Below are positions 39,371-47,745 of a stretch of DNA of 64,000 bases, piece by piece. Each line of letters opens with the position of its first letter. Positions within the stretch are counted from its first letter, which is position 1. The notes below the pieces were generated by a model that saw only the letters and a program-made list of their open reading frames with translations, was not told the origin of the DNA and did no database searches. Where the stretch lies: contig JAFDVK010000034.1 in the NCBI GenBank assembly GCA_018269005.1, forward strand, positions 1-64,000. The letters run 5' to 3'. Position numbers and translations under genes: made by a program. Origin of the DNA: Acidobacteriota bacterium (GTDB lineage: Bacteria; Acidobacteriota; Blastocatellia; Pyrinomonadales; Pyrinomonadaceae).

Positions 39371-40849
39371 CTAACCGCCTTTCAGTTTTTCACGGAGAAG
39401 ATCATTGACGACCTTCGGATTCGCTTTGCCGCTTGACGCCTTCATCACTTGGCCGACAAAGAACCCGAACAGAGCTTCTTTGCCGCCGCGATATGCTTCG
39501 ACCTGGGCGGGATTGTTCGCGATCGCATCGTCAACAAAAGCCTCGATCGCCGAGCTGTCCGACACCTGCTCAAAACCGCGCTCAGAAATGACCTCGCCCG
39601 GAGGCTTTCCGGTTTCGAACATCTCCGAAAGCACTTCCTTCGCCTGATTATTGTTGATCTTTCCTGCTCCGAGAGTGACTATCAATTCAGCAAGATCTTC
39701 GGGCGAAACGAGTGCCTCCGAGATATCCTTGCCCGACGCGTTGAGCTCGCGTGTGAGCTCGCCCAAGATCCAATTCGCAGACGTCCTCGGGTCTGCTGAT
39801 ACACGCGAAACGGTCTCGAAATATTCCGCCAGATCCTTTTCGCTCGTGAGCTGCACAGCATCGGCGAAGCTAAGTTGATAAACATCGATGAATCGGTCGC
39901 GCATCGCATCCGGCATCTCAGGCATTTCGTTCTTTATGCCTTCGATGAACGATCCCGAAAGCTTCAGCGGCTGAAGGTCAGGTTCCGGAAAGTACCGATA
40001 ATCGTGAGCGTCCTCTTTCGAACGCATTACGCGCGTCTCGCTGTTCTTCTCATCCCAAAGCCGCGTTTCCTGTCGAACCTCTTCGCCGGCCTCATGCGCT
40101 TTGATCTGACGCTCGATCTCAAACTCGATCGCCTTCTGCATAAAGCGTACGGAATTAAGGTTCTTCAGCTCGACCTTGTTATTGAACTTCGCTTCGCCGA
40201 CGCGCCGAACGGAAACGTTCGCCTCGCAGCGTAAATTCCCTTTCTCCATATCGGCATCGCTCGCCTCGACCCATTGCAACGCACGCCGCACATGATTTAC
40301 GTAATCGTAAGCCTGCCACGACGTGCGAAAATCCGGCGCCGTAACGATCTCGCCAAGCGGCGTTCCGGCACGGTTGAGATCGACGTAAGAATATTTGTCC
40401 GTCTCGGGCAGACCTTCGTGGACATTCTTTCCCGCATCTTCTTCGAGGTGCATACGCTCGATGTGGATCGTCAACGGCTTCCAATCCGTTGCACGTCCAT
40501 GTTCGTCGCGTTCCGAAGTGAGAATGGTCAATTCGCCGTTCGCCGAGAACGGCTTGTCGTATTGCGAGATCTGATAGCCTTTCGGCAGATCGGGGTAGAA
40601 GTAATTCTTTCGCGAGAAAATGCTCGTCTCCTGCAGCTCAAGGCCTAATGCGATCGCCGCTCTTGCGCCAAGATCAACGACGTGCGAGTTCAACACCGGC
40701 AATGCCCCCGGCAGGCCGAGACACACGGGACACGTGTTCGAATTCGGCTCACCGCCGGTCTCAACGCGGCAGCCGCAAAAGATTTTCGTCTCGGTCGCAA
40801 GCTGCGCGTGAATTTCCATGCCGATAACGGCTTCCCAACCTTCTTTCAT
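39371..40849 (-). CDS. gatB: Asp-tRNA(Asn)/Glu-tRNA(Gln) amidotransferase subunit B
   Basis: A 492-residue GatB of normal length. The N-terminal GMEIHAQLATETKIFCGC block, the DLNRAGTPLGEIVT block and the C-terminal helical/tail domain (GKANPKVVNDLLREKLKG) match. It holds the tRNA for transamidation of mischarged Glu-tRNA(Gln) or Asp-tRNA(Asn), with partners GatA and GatC encoded elsewhere. Its presence fits bacteria that lack GlnRS or AsnRS. Confidence 0.95.
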   Translation of the reverse strand: MKEGWEAVIGMEIHAQLATETKIFCGCRVETGGEPNSNTCPVCLGLPGALPVLNSHVVDLGARAAIALGLELQETSIFSRKNYFYPDLPKGYQISQYDKPFSANGELTILTSERDEHGRATDWKPLTIHIERMHLEEDAGKNVHEGLPETDKYSYVDLNRAGTPLGEIVTAPDFRTSWQAYDYVNHVRRALQWVEASDADMEKGNLRCEANVSVRRVGEAKFNNKVELKNLNSVRFMQKAIEFEIERQIKAHEAGEEVRQETRLWDEKNSETRVMRSKEDAHDYRYFPEPDLQPLKLSGSFIEGIKNEMPEMPDAMRDRFIDVYQLSFADAVQLTSEKDLAEYFETVSRVSADPRTSANWILGELTRELNASGKDISEALVSPEDLAELIVTLGAGKINNNQAKEVLSEMFETGKPPGEVISERGFEQVSDSSAIEAFVDDAIANNPAQVEAYRGGKEALFGFFVGQVMKASSGKANPKVVNDLLREKLKGG

Positions 40850-40864
40850 AATCAGATATTTTTA

Positions 40865-41377
40865 CTAATGTCGCGGCTTTGGCGTTACGAACATCGGACG
40901 TGGGCGCTCGGCCGTTCCTGTAGCCCAGAAATTGCCGCCTGCAAAATAGCCCGGCTGCTGATATGTGCGGCGGACGTTGTTGAAATGCCAGCGATTGCCG
41001 TAATAGACGTAGCCGTAATAAAGCCCGCTCTGCTGCGGCACGTAAACCACACTGCCGTTCTGCAGGGCGGCTTGTCCGCGATAGTAGGCGGCCCAGGCTT
41101 CGGATGCCGCGGCCGCTTGTTCCTGACTGACGCGTTCTGCTCGTAGTTTTTCGGAAAGTGCGGTCAACGCACGGGCGTCCGCCTCATCGCTCTTTGCACG
41201 TTCTTCGGGCGAGCGAAAGCCAAGCCGCGCGTAGTCTTCGCGAAGCTGCTTTTCAGCGGCAACGCGCGAGTCTCTATATTTCTCAAGATCGAGGTTCGTG
41301 ATCGTATGACGCGTCTGCGCCGAGATCGAAATAGAAGAGATGGCCAGGATCAGGCCGACAAATATCGCACTTTTCAT
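40865..41377 (-). CDS. Small exported protein, unknown function
   Basis: A 170-residue protein with signal peptide (MKSAIFVGLILAISSISISA). A helical middle (YRDSRVAAEKQLREDYARLGFRSPEERAKSDEADARALTALSEKLRAERVSQEQAAAASEA) is predicted coiled-coil, and the C-terminal end is Tyr/Gly/Gln-rich. No family is recognised. The stop lies 15 bp from the gatB start on the same strand. Confidence 0.7.
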   Translation of the reverse strand: MKSAIFVGLILAISSISISAQTRHTITNLDLEKYRDSRVAAEKQLREDYARLGFRSPEERAKSDEADARALTALSEKLRAERVSQEQAAAASEAWAAYYRGQAALQNGSVVYVPQQSGLYYGYVYYGNRWHFNNVRRTYQQPGYFAGGNFWATGTAERPRPMFVTPKPRH

Positions 41378-41452
41378 AAAGCTGTGCCTCGTATTGCTAT
41401 TTTAGCACAGCTCAATGATGTTCAAATGCGGCCTGATCTCGGCATTTACGGC

Positions 41453-43825
41453 CTAGAAACCGAACGTTAGGCCGAGCCTTCCAGTTCGCGAAGCGGTACG
41501 AAAGCCGTTCTCGAAATATTCGTTGTTAAATACGTTCTCGATGGTCCCGTACAGGCGAAGTTTCATCGAATCTTCGGTGTGGAGCTTAAAGGTGTATCCC
41601 GCGGTCAGATCGCCTTTTCGATTCCCTCGGAAGCGATAGACATACGTCGAGAATGTCGAATTACTGAATATCGGGGCGAGATAATCGCTGGTTGCGAGCA
41701 GGTCGAAATTCACCCAGAACCGTTTGAAATTCTGAGTCGCAACAAGCGTGAATTGGTGCTTCGGAATTCCGAACGCGCGCAGGACGCCGCTGCCCGAAAC
41801 CGGCGAGATGCGGTTGCGGCTTTCGGTGTATGTATAGGACGCAAAGAGATCGGTCGTGCGCGTCGGCTTCGCCGTGACGCTTGCCTCAAAACCCGAAGAC
41901 CTTCCGCCCTTTTGGTTTTCGTAACCGCCGTATGGTCGCGGCGTCGTGCCGATATCCGGAACAACGTTGCGGTACCCGATAATGTCGGTCAGACGCGTCC
42001 AAAAGTACGACGCCGAGAGCTTTAACCGGTTTCGGAATGCCGATTGATCGATCCCGAGATCGAATGCGACCGACCTTTCAGGTTTCAGCGACGGATCGCC
42101 AAGAGCGACGAAGGACGCACTCGGCCACGTCGAGTAGAACGTACCGAACCGTTCATATAGCGACGGGACACGATAGCCGTTACCGACGTGCGCGCGCAGC
42201 TTTGTTCCTGTCCGGAACGAATATGCGATCGCACCGTCGAGCGTGAACGCACCATCCGGCGAATCGAGCTGCACACCCTGATACGGCGAACCGGTAAGGC
42301 TGAACGCCGGCCGGCCGAGACGATATCGCTGATATCTAATTCCGCCGGAAAGTGTCAGCCTTCCCGCAAATGGCTGTGAAAGTGCCTGAAGGAAAAACGT
42401 ATCGCTCGACTGTGTCGCACGCGTAAAGAAATCGCTCGTCCCCGCGGGCGTAAGACCTTCATTGCCAAACCGCTCTCGCTCGAACTCGTAACCGCCCGAG
42501 ACCGTATTCGATCCGTTCGCGGCCCACGTGAGCTTTGCGTTTATCGTGTCGATACGCCCGTCAAAAACGCTCGTCGAAGCGCTCTGAAATCCCGGCCCGA
42601 GCGGGCCGTCGTCATTACGCCGCCGCGTGTCAACGAGGTGATAATACCCCGAGAGAATCACATTCTTGCTCAGCTGCTGTGACAGCCTCGCGTGTCCTGA
42701 AAAGAATCTTGACCGCTGAAGTGCGTCCGGATCATCGACGTCAGGCGTGAAATTCACGAACGGATCGGCGTCGATGATGATATTGTTCGCTGCCGGCAAG
42801 GTGCCTGCGGTGTCAGGCCCGACATTCAGACGGACCTTTGCATTCGAGAAGAAAAATGCGCCTGAGATCGTCGTCCTCGTCGTCGGCCGCAGGTCAGTAC
42901 GCATCTGGAAGTTCGTGTTGTCCGCATTGTCGTCGCCATCGATGCCCTTTGTAAAAGCCGTGCGCGACACGCCGCCGCCAATGCCGTATTTTCCGTCCTT
43001 GGTGCCGTGCGAAAGCGTCCCGCGAAAACGTCCGAAGCCCATCCCGCCGAAATTGCCGCTTACTTGTCCGTGCGTGCCGCTGCGTGCTGATGGAGTTTCA
43101 AAGTTCACGACGCCGCCGATCGCATTCGTACCATAAAGCGACGACCCCGAACCGCGGAGCACCTCGACGCGGCTTACGCTCGTCAGCGTCAGATCGCTCA
43201 AGAATGGCGTCGCATCGCCCGAGATCGATGACGGATCGCGAAACCTAACACCGTCGATCAGCACCGCCGTGTCCTGATTTCTAAGGCCGCGAGACTTGAT
43301 CGAGGCCGTTCGTCCAAAACCGCCGAGCTGCTGGACACGAAAGCCCGGGATCGTTCTAAGACTGTCAACGAGCGTGAAATCTGCACGGTCACGCATCTCC
43401 TGCCCGCCGATGACGTCCACCGCCTTAGCGACGGTTTCGATCGGCTGCGCCGTATCGGCAGCGACCGTTACCGTCTCGCTGATACTCGCGATCGGAAGCT
43501 CGATCGCAACCTCGGCCTCACCGTTTGCCGGAACGTCGATCGTTGTCGCTTTTCCGGACCTTACGCATGAAGCACATTCGATCTCGACGGCATAGCTGCC
43601 CGGAGCGAGGTCGCCGAACGCGAACTGCCCCGCCGAATCCGACGTTGTCTCGCGAACCGTCGCGTTGCCGGCCGAAGCTCGAAGGCGAACCTTCACGCCT
43701 TCGGTCTTTGCTGCCGGACTTGCCGTTTTGGGGAGCGTTAATTTGCCGTTTATCCGGCCCGATTGTTGTGCCGTGACAGAGAGCGTCGCAGCGAGTAGTA
43801 AAAAAGTAAGATAAAAGAATTTCAT
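41453..43825 (-). CDS. btuB: TonB-dependent outer-membrane receptor, cobalamin-regulated
   Basis: A 790-residue outer-membrane receptor. Signal peptide (1-20), a carboxypeptidase-regulatory-like domain (about 22-115), plug (GRTASIKSRGLRNQDTAVLIDG ... VEVLRGSGSSLYGTNAIGGVVN) and a 22-strand-type barrel ending in the terminal Phe (GLTFGF) are recognised. It would import cobalamin or related corrinoids with TonB. The assignment as BtuB rests on the riboswitch ahead of it and the adjacent btuFCD genes. The ATG at 43825 has GGAGGA 8 nt upstream; a longer upstream frame is rejected. Confidence 0.88.
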   Translation of the reverse strand: MKFFYLTFLLLAATLSVTAQQSGRINGKLTLPKTASPAAKTEGVKVRLRASAGNATVRETTSDSAGQFAFGDLAPGSYAVEIECASCVRSGKATTIDVPANGEAEVAIELPIASISETVTVAADTAQPIETVAKAVDVIGGQEMRDRADFTLVDSLRTIPGFRVQQLGGFGRTASIKSRGLRNQDTAVLIDGVRFRDPSSISGDATPFLSDLTLTSVSRVEVLRGSGSSLYGTNAIGGVVNFETPSARSGTHGQVSGNFGGMGFGRFRGTLSHGTKDGKYGIGGGVSRTAFTKGIDGDDNADNTNFQMRTDLRPTTRTTISGAFFFSNAKVRLNVGPDTAGTLPAANNIIIDADPFVNFTPDVDDPDALQRSRFFSGHARLSQQLSKNVILSGYYHLVDTRRRNDDGPLGPGFQSASTSVFDGRIDTINAKLTWAANGSNTVSGGYEFERERFGNEGLTPAGTSDFFTRATQSSDTFFLQALSQPFAGRLTLSGGIRYQRYRLGRPAFSLTGSPYQGVQLDSPDGAFTLDGAIAYSFRTGTKLRAHVGNGYRVPSLYERFGTFYSTWPSASFVALGDPSLKPERSVAFDLGIDQSAFRNRLKLSASYFWTRLTDIIGYRNVVPDIGTTPRPYGGYENQKGGRSSGFEASVTAKPTRTTDLFASYTYTESRNRISPVSGSGVLRAFGIPKHQFTLVATQNFKRFWVNFDLLATSDYLAPIFSNSTFSTYVYRFRGNRKGDLTAGYTFKLHTEDSMKLRLYGTIENVFNNEYFENGFRTASRTGRLGLTFGF

Positions 43826-43836
43826 TTTTCCTCCGA

Positions 43837-43854
43837 CCTTGCGTCCACGCAAGG
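43837..43854 (-). promoter_or_regulatory. Hairpin adjoining the btuB ribosome binding site
   Basis: A perfect 7-bp stem (ccttgcg/cgcaagg) with a 4-nt loop, immediately upstream of the GGAGGA Shine-Dalgarno of btuB. It sits between the cobalamin aptamer and the start and is a candidate expression-platform element. Confidence 0.5.
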
Positions 43855-43966
43855 AGTCGTCCAAGTTGCCAAGGCCGCGTCGAATGAAGTTCCCGACTGT
43901 AACGGTTGCGTGGGCAGTACCGGATTCTCACCGGCCTTCCTTCATCAAGCGGCCAAACGATGGTTG
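43855..43966 (-). promoter_or_regulatory. Cobalamin riboswitch upstream of btuB
   Basis: On the minus strand, the string from GCCGGTGAGAATCCGG onward, then CTGCCCACGCAACC and GTTACAGTCGGGAA, matches the conserved core of cobalamin riboswitches. It begins just after the btuD stop and ends near the btuB start. Regulation is expected to be off in the presence of B12. Confidence 0.85.
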
Positions 43967-44737
43967 TCAATAAACTTGCGTCACGCGGGCCTTCCCGCTT
44001 GACGGATTCCTGTCGAGCAAGACCTCGACATTGAAGATCTCGCGAATATTCGCCGCATTGAGAATCTCCTCGGGCTTGCCCGAATGCACGATGCGGCCCT
44101 TGGCCATCATCACGACCTCATCGGCAAACTCCGCCGCCAAATTCAGATCGTGCGTAATGATCGCCGCGGCATATTCCTGCTTCTTGCAGCGCTCAAGGAC
44201 GAGCCGAAACATTAGCGTCTGATTCGCAAGATCGAGATTTGCTGTCGGCTCATCGAGAAGAAGGACATGGCCTTCGCTCGCAAGTGCCCGTGCAAGTACG
44301 ACACGCTGCCGTTCGCCTCCCGAAAGATCGTTCATCAGCCGGCCCGAAAGTTCAACAAGCTCGCAGTCCGCGATCGCTCTCTCTGCTGCGTCGATATCGC
44401 CTGCATTCTCCCAGCCAAACGAACTCCCGTACGCGAATCTTCCGGTCAATACGAATTCGCGGACCGTGACGGGAAACCTCGATTCCGTCTCCTGAGCAAC
44501 GACCGCGACCTCACGCGCGATCTGGGAGCGCGTGAGCGAATCGATCGGCTTGCCGCCAAGCAGAATCTCGCCTGCCGAAATCGGAACTGCACCGTTAAGT
44601 GCCTTGATGAGCGTCGTTTTCCCGGCACCGTTCGCACCGACGATCGCCGTGATCTTGCCCGGCAAAAGGCTGAGGCTCGCGTCTGCAAGGACCGTTGTGC
44701 CGCCGTACTTCACGGAAATGTCGCGGGCCTCAAGCAT
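43967..44737 (-). CDS. btuD: ABC transporter ATP-binding protein for cobalamin
   Basis: A 256-residue FecCD-type ATPase: Walker A GANGAGKTT (34-42), signature LSGGERQ (138-144), Walker B VLLLDEP (158-164), and the switch His in ITHDLNLA. The ATG at 44737 overlaps the btuC stop (TGATG). A longer upstream open frame overlapping btuC is a shadow. It drives import through BtuC. Confidence 0.92.
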   Translation of the reverse strand: MLEARDISVKYGGTTVLADASLSLLPGKITAIVGANGAGKTTLIKALNGAVPISAGEILLGGKPIDSLTRSQIAREVAVVAQETESRFPVTVREFVLTGRFAYGSSFGWENAGDIDAAERAIADCELVELSGRLMNDLSGGERQRVVLARALASEGHVLLLDEPTANLDLANQTLMFRLVLERCKKQEYAAAIITHDLNLAAEFADEVVMMAKGRIVHSGKPEEILNAANIREIFNVEVLLDRNPSSGKARVTQVY

Positions 44738-45687
44738 CAGTTCTTCCTCAGCAGATAGATAAAAAGCGGCGCACCGAGCAGCGCCGTTACGGCTCCGACT
44801 GGAAGTTCCCGAGGAGCGATCGCAACCCTCGCCGCAAGGTCTGCAAGCACGACGAATGCAGCACCCGCGATCGCCGACATCGGTACGACGATGCGGTTGT
44901 CGCTGCCGACAGCAAGCCGCAAAAGATGCGGCACGATAAGGCCGACATATCCGACCGAACCGCTCGCGGCGACCGCCGCACCGACCACCAGGCTCGACGC
45001 TCCGAACACGACCAACCGCACGCGGCCGGTCTCGACGCCAAAATCGACGGCATCGCGTTCGCCGAGCATCATCAGATTCAGTGCCCTCGCTTGCGACGTG
45101 AGAATGATCGTCGCGATCACCGCAGCACCTAAACTCAGATAAACGCCGCTCCACGTCGCTTGCGAAAGGTCGCCGAGCAGCCAAAACGTAAAGCTTCGCA
45201 AGCGCGCCGCATCGAGGAGCGTGGTCAGCATTATGATCACCGACGACAGAAAGGTCGTAACGATGACGCCCGACAGAACGAGGCGTTCTACGTTCATTCC
45301 GGCGCGCGTCTTCGCAAGACTGTAAACCAGAACGGAAGCGGCCGCGGCTCCCGCGAAAGCGAGCAGCGGCCTCGCAAAAACATAGTTCCCGAATACGACG
45401 AACGCGAGCATCGTGCCCAACGCCGCTCCATTTGAAACGCCGAGGAGATAAGGTTCAGCCAGCGGATTCCTAAGCAATGCCTGCAGTGCCGCACCCGCGA
45501 CAGCAAGGCTTGCACCGACGCACGCACCAAGCAGCACACGCGGCAGGCGTATATCAAAGAATATCGCCCGCTGGCCGGGATCTTGAGAGAATGGCGAAGC
45601 CCATTCCGCACCAAAAAGAAGCGCGGCCGCAACTGCCGCCGAAAGCACGGCAAACAGGATCACGACGATCTTTGCGGCACGCTTCAT
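44737..45687 (-). CDS. btuC: Cobalamin/iron-siderophore-type ABC permease
   Basis: A 316-residue FecCD-family permease with about ten hydrophobic segments. The RLPRVLLGACVGASLAVAGAALQALLRNPLAEPYLLGVSNGAALG block is diagnostic. The start overlaps the btuF stop (ATGA), so the btuF-btuC-btuD order is a tightly coupled operon. Confidence 0.92.
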   Translation of the reverse strand: MKRAAKIVVILFAVLSAAVAAALLFGAEWASPFSQDPGQRAIFFDIRLPRVLLGACVGASLAVAGAALQALLRNPLAEPYLLGVSNGAALGTMLAFVVFGNYVFARPLLAFAGAAAASVLVYSLAKTRAGMNVERLVLSGVIVTTFLSSVIIMLTTLLDAARLRSFTFWLLGDLSQATWSGVYLSLGAAVIATIILTSQARALNLMMLGERDAVDFGVETGRVRLVVFGASSLVVGAAVAASGSVGYVGLIVPHLLRLAVGSDNRIVVPMSAIAGAAFVVLADLAARVAIAPRELPVGAVTALLGAPLFIYLLRKN

Positions 45688-46604
45688 CTACTTGCTTCAA
45701 AAGCCTCCGGATGCAGGTCACGCGCGATCAACTCGATCGCATCAACGACCCGAGGGCCGGGTCGAGAGAATAGGTCGGCATTGATGCGAAAAACCTCGCC
45801 GTTCTTAACTGCCGCGGAATTTGCGAATGCCGAGTTCGGTTCGTGATTTCCTTCGTTGTCGGAGATCACGATCGCATCGGGATCGAGCTTCAGAGCCGTC
45901 TCGCGGCTGAGGTTCGGATATGCGCCGGGAATTCCGCTCGTAACCGAGTCACCGCCCGCGATTCTCACCGCTTCATTCATATAGGCGTCGTGCCCCGCGG
46001 TGAAAAGCGGTTCTTTCGAGATCTGAATAAAGACGCGGCGGATCGGCCGCCCGTTCACGCTCGACCTGACAAGATCGATCCGCCGCTCCAATCCTGCTAC
46101 GGCGGACTGAGCCTCGCTCTTTGTTCCGAGAATGTCGCCCATCGTGATCATGCTCACCAGAACATCTTTGACCGACTTCGAATCGACCACGTACACCGCG
46201 ATATTTCGTTCGGCGAGAGTCCGCATAAAGGCCTCGATCTGCGACGCGGTCGAGACGAACACGACGTCCGGGTGAAGCGCGATGATCGACTCCATATTCG
46301 GGTTCATCGTGTCGCCGATCTTTTGAACGGACTTCGCGGCTTCGGGAAAATCGCAATACGTTGTGTCGCCGACAAGCTTATCGCCGCCGCCGACCGCGTA
46401 AATTATTTCGGTGAGATTTGGGGCAAGACTTACGACGCGTTTTACGTCACGCGGGAGCGTAACGTCGCGTCCCAGAGCGTCCTTGAATATCCGCGTGTTA
46501 GGCGACGAACTATTGTCCGTATTGGACTGCCTGCACGAAGAACCTGCGATGGCGACGAGCACCAACGCGAGAGCGACCAACCACTTAAACTCAAAAGACC
46601 GCAC
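45684..46604 (-). CDS. btuF: Cobalamin-binding periplasmic lipoprotein
   Basis: A 306-residue class-III solute-binding protein. The lipobox IAGSSC gives a lipidated Cys near residue 24. The body (DALGRDVTLPRDVKRVVSLAPNLTEIIYAVGGGDKLVGDTTYCDFP) is typical of BtuF/iron-B12 binding proteins. The start is a GTG whose Shine-Dalgarno (AAAGGA) and start codon are buried in a long hairpin. The cobalamin riboswitch upstream supports B12 as the ligand. Confidence 0.88.
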   Translation of the reverse strand: MRSFEFKWLVALALVLVAIAGSSCRQSNTDNSSSPNTRIFKDALGRDVTLPRDVKRVVSLAPNLTEIIYAVGGGDKLVGDTTYCDFPEAAKSVQKIGDTMNPNMESIIALHPDVVFVSTASQIEAFMRTLAERNIAVYVVDSKSVKDVLVSMITMGDILGTKSEAQSAVAGLERRIDLVRSSVNGRPIRRVFIQISKEPLFTAGHDAYMNEAVRIAGGDSVTSGIPGAYPNLSRETALKLDPDAIVISDNEGNHEPNSAFANSAAVKNGEVFRINADLFSRPGPRVVDAIELIARDLHPEAFEASR

Positions 46605-46658
46605 CTGTATTTTTCCTTTCGAGCATAAAAACTCGAGGAAAACAGGGGCGGTCTTTTG
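46592..46658 (-). promoter_or_regulatory. Long RBS- and start-sequestering hairpin of btuF
   Basis: A nearly perfect outer stem pairs 46592-46608 with 46642-46658 (one mismatch). An inner stem pairs the Shine-Dalgarno region with a complementary purine/pyrimidine stretch (ttttcc with ggaaaa, cgag with ctcg). The GTG start codon at 46602-46604 lies inside the outer stem. This is a probable translational expression platform of the riboswitch located just upstream. Confidence 0.7.
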
Positions 46659-46689
46659 CGATCTAACCCGTGCCGGCCCACGATGCTTT

Positions 46690-46805
46690 TACGCGAAACA
46701 TCTTATAAATAGGCAGCAGCTTGCAGGACAGGTGGCCCGACTTTTACGGTGACGCGATCGCGCAGGACTTTCACCTGCTTTCCCTGTTCGTCCGCAAGAC
46801 GACTC
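46690..46805 (-). promoter_or_regulatory. Cobalamin riboswitch upstream of btuF
   Basis: On the minus strand the conserved core reads GGGAAAGCAGGTGAAAGTCC, then CTGCGCGATCGCGTCACCG, then GTCGGGCCACCTGTCCTGC. The GGTGNAANTCC and the final CC-GG pairing are those of a cobalamin riboswitch; the middle B12-box part is variant. It occupies the gap between mtgA and btuF. Confidence 0.82.
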
Positions 46806-46880
46806 GTTTATCAAAGGCCGGGCGAATCCGGCAAACCAAGAGTGTATCGCACTCAGGGTGATTTAACTAACGCCGTGAGG

Positions 46881-47651
46881 CTACTTGTCCGTGTAGTCAA
46901 GCTTGATAGAATTCATCCCGCGAAGTATCACTCGCTGTCGGCGGACGACGCGTTTGCGATTCTTCGCCGGATTGAAGATATTCAGCGGGCTTGGGATCAT
47001 CGCCGCAAGGAACGCGGCCTCGTCACGGGTCAGATCCGAAGCCGACTTCTTGAAATACGTTCTCGACGCCGCCTCTGCGCCGTAAACTCCGTCGCCCCAT
47101 TCGATCACGTTCAAATAAAGCTCAAGGATGCGTTTCTTTGTGAGTTCCCGTTCAAGAAAATAGGTGTAAACGGCCTCGCGGCCTTTCCGCAGGAAATTGC
47201 GGTCTTCGGAAAGGAAGAGGTTCTTTGCAAGCTGCTGCGTAACGGTCGAGGCACCGCGTTTGAAGCTCGGCATCGGCGGGATCCAATCATTCGGGTCGTA
47301 ATCGCCCTCTTCGCGGGCTTCCTTTTCGCCTTCTTTTACGGCCTCATCCCACGCCTTTTGGATCGCGTCCCAATCAAACCCATTATGCTGGAAGAATCTC
47401 GCGTCTTCCCCTGCAAGCACCGCCCTCTGCAGGTTCGGGCTGATCTGGTCGATCGGCGTCCAGATCATAAGTTTCTTCGGCTCCTTGCCGTCGGCGCGAG
47501 CCTCGGAAAGGCGATATTCGATCAGCGAGGATGTCGTCGGATTCTCAGTTCGAAGACTCGATATCGACGGAAACGTGATCACTTCGTAGGCAAGCCACAA
47601 GAGCAACGCACCCGCGAAAATCAAAAATAACAGCTTGATCCAATACCACAT
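46881..47651 (-). CDS. mtgA: Monofunctional biosynthetic peptidoglycan transglycosylase
   Basis: A 256-residue GT51 enzyme with an N-terminal membrane anchor (about 4-22). The catalytic glutamate E82 lies in AGEDARFFQHNGFDW, followed by GASTVTQQLAKNLFL and REAVYTYFLERELTKKRILELYLNVIEWGDGVYGAEAA. No transpeptidase domain. It polymerises lipid II into glycan strands. Stands divergent from glgC. Confidence 0.94.
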   Translation of the reverse strand: MWYWIKLLFLIFAGALLLWLAYEVITFPSISSLRTENPTTSSLIEYRLSEARADGKEPKKLMIWTPIDQISPNLQRAVLAGEDARFFQHNGFDWDAIQKAWDEAVKEGEKEAREEGDYDPNDWIPPMPSFKRGASTVTQQLAKNLFLSEDRNFLRKGREAVYTYFLERELTKKRILELYLNVIEWGDGVYGAEAASRTYFKKSASDLTRDEAAFLAAMIPSPLNIFNPAKNRKRVVRRQRVILRGMNSIKLDYTDK

Positions 47652-47710
47652 CTTGTGCTTTCCCGCGAAATGTTAATAATTAGTGAGCGGAATGTAAAAA
47701 TCAAAAACTG

Positions 47711-47739
47711 TTTACATACCTTAGCCGACTGATTACTAT
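47711..47739 (+). promoter_or_regulatory. glgC promoter
   Basis: TTTACA at 47711-47716, 17-bp spacer, TACTAT at 47734-47739, with the ATG 6 nt further on at 47746. There is no Shine-Dalgarno, so glgC is probably leaderless. Confidence 0.65.
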
Positions 47740-47745
47740 TCTACT

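Noticed and set aside
44738..45184. N-terminal extension of BtuD
   Set aside because: The extra 149 codons are a shadow of btuC in another frame; the ATPase fold starts at the ATG overlapping the btuC stop.
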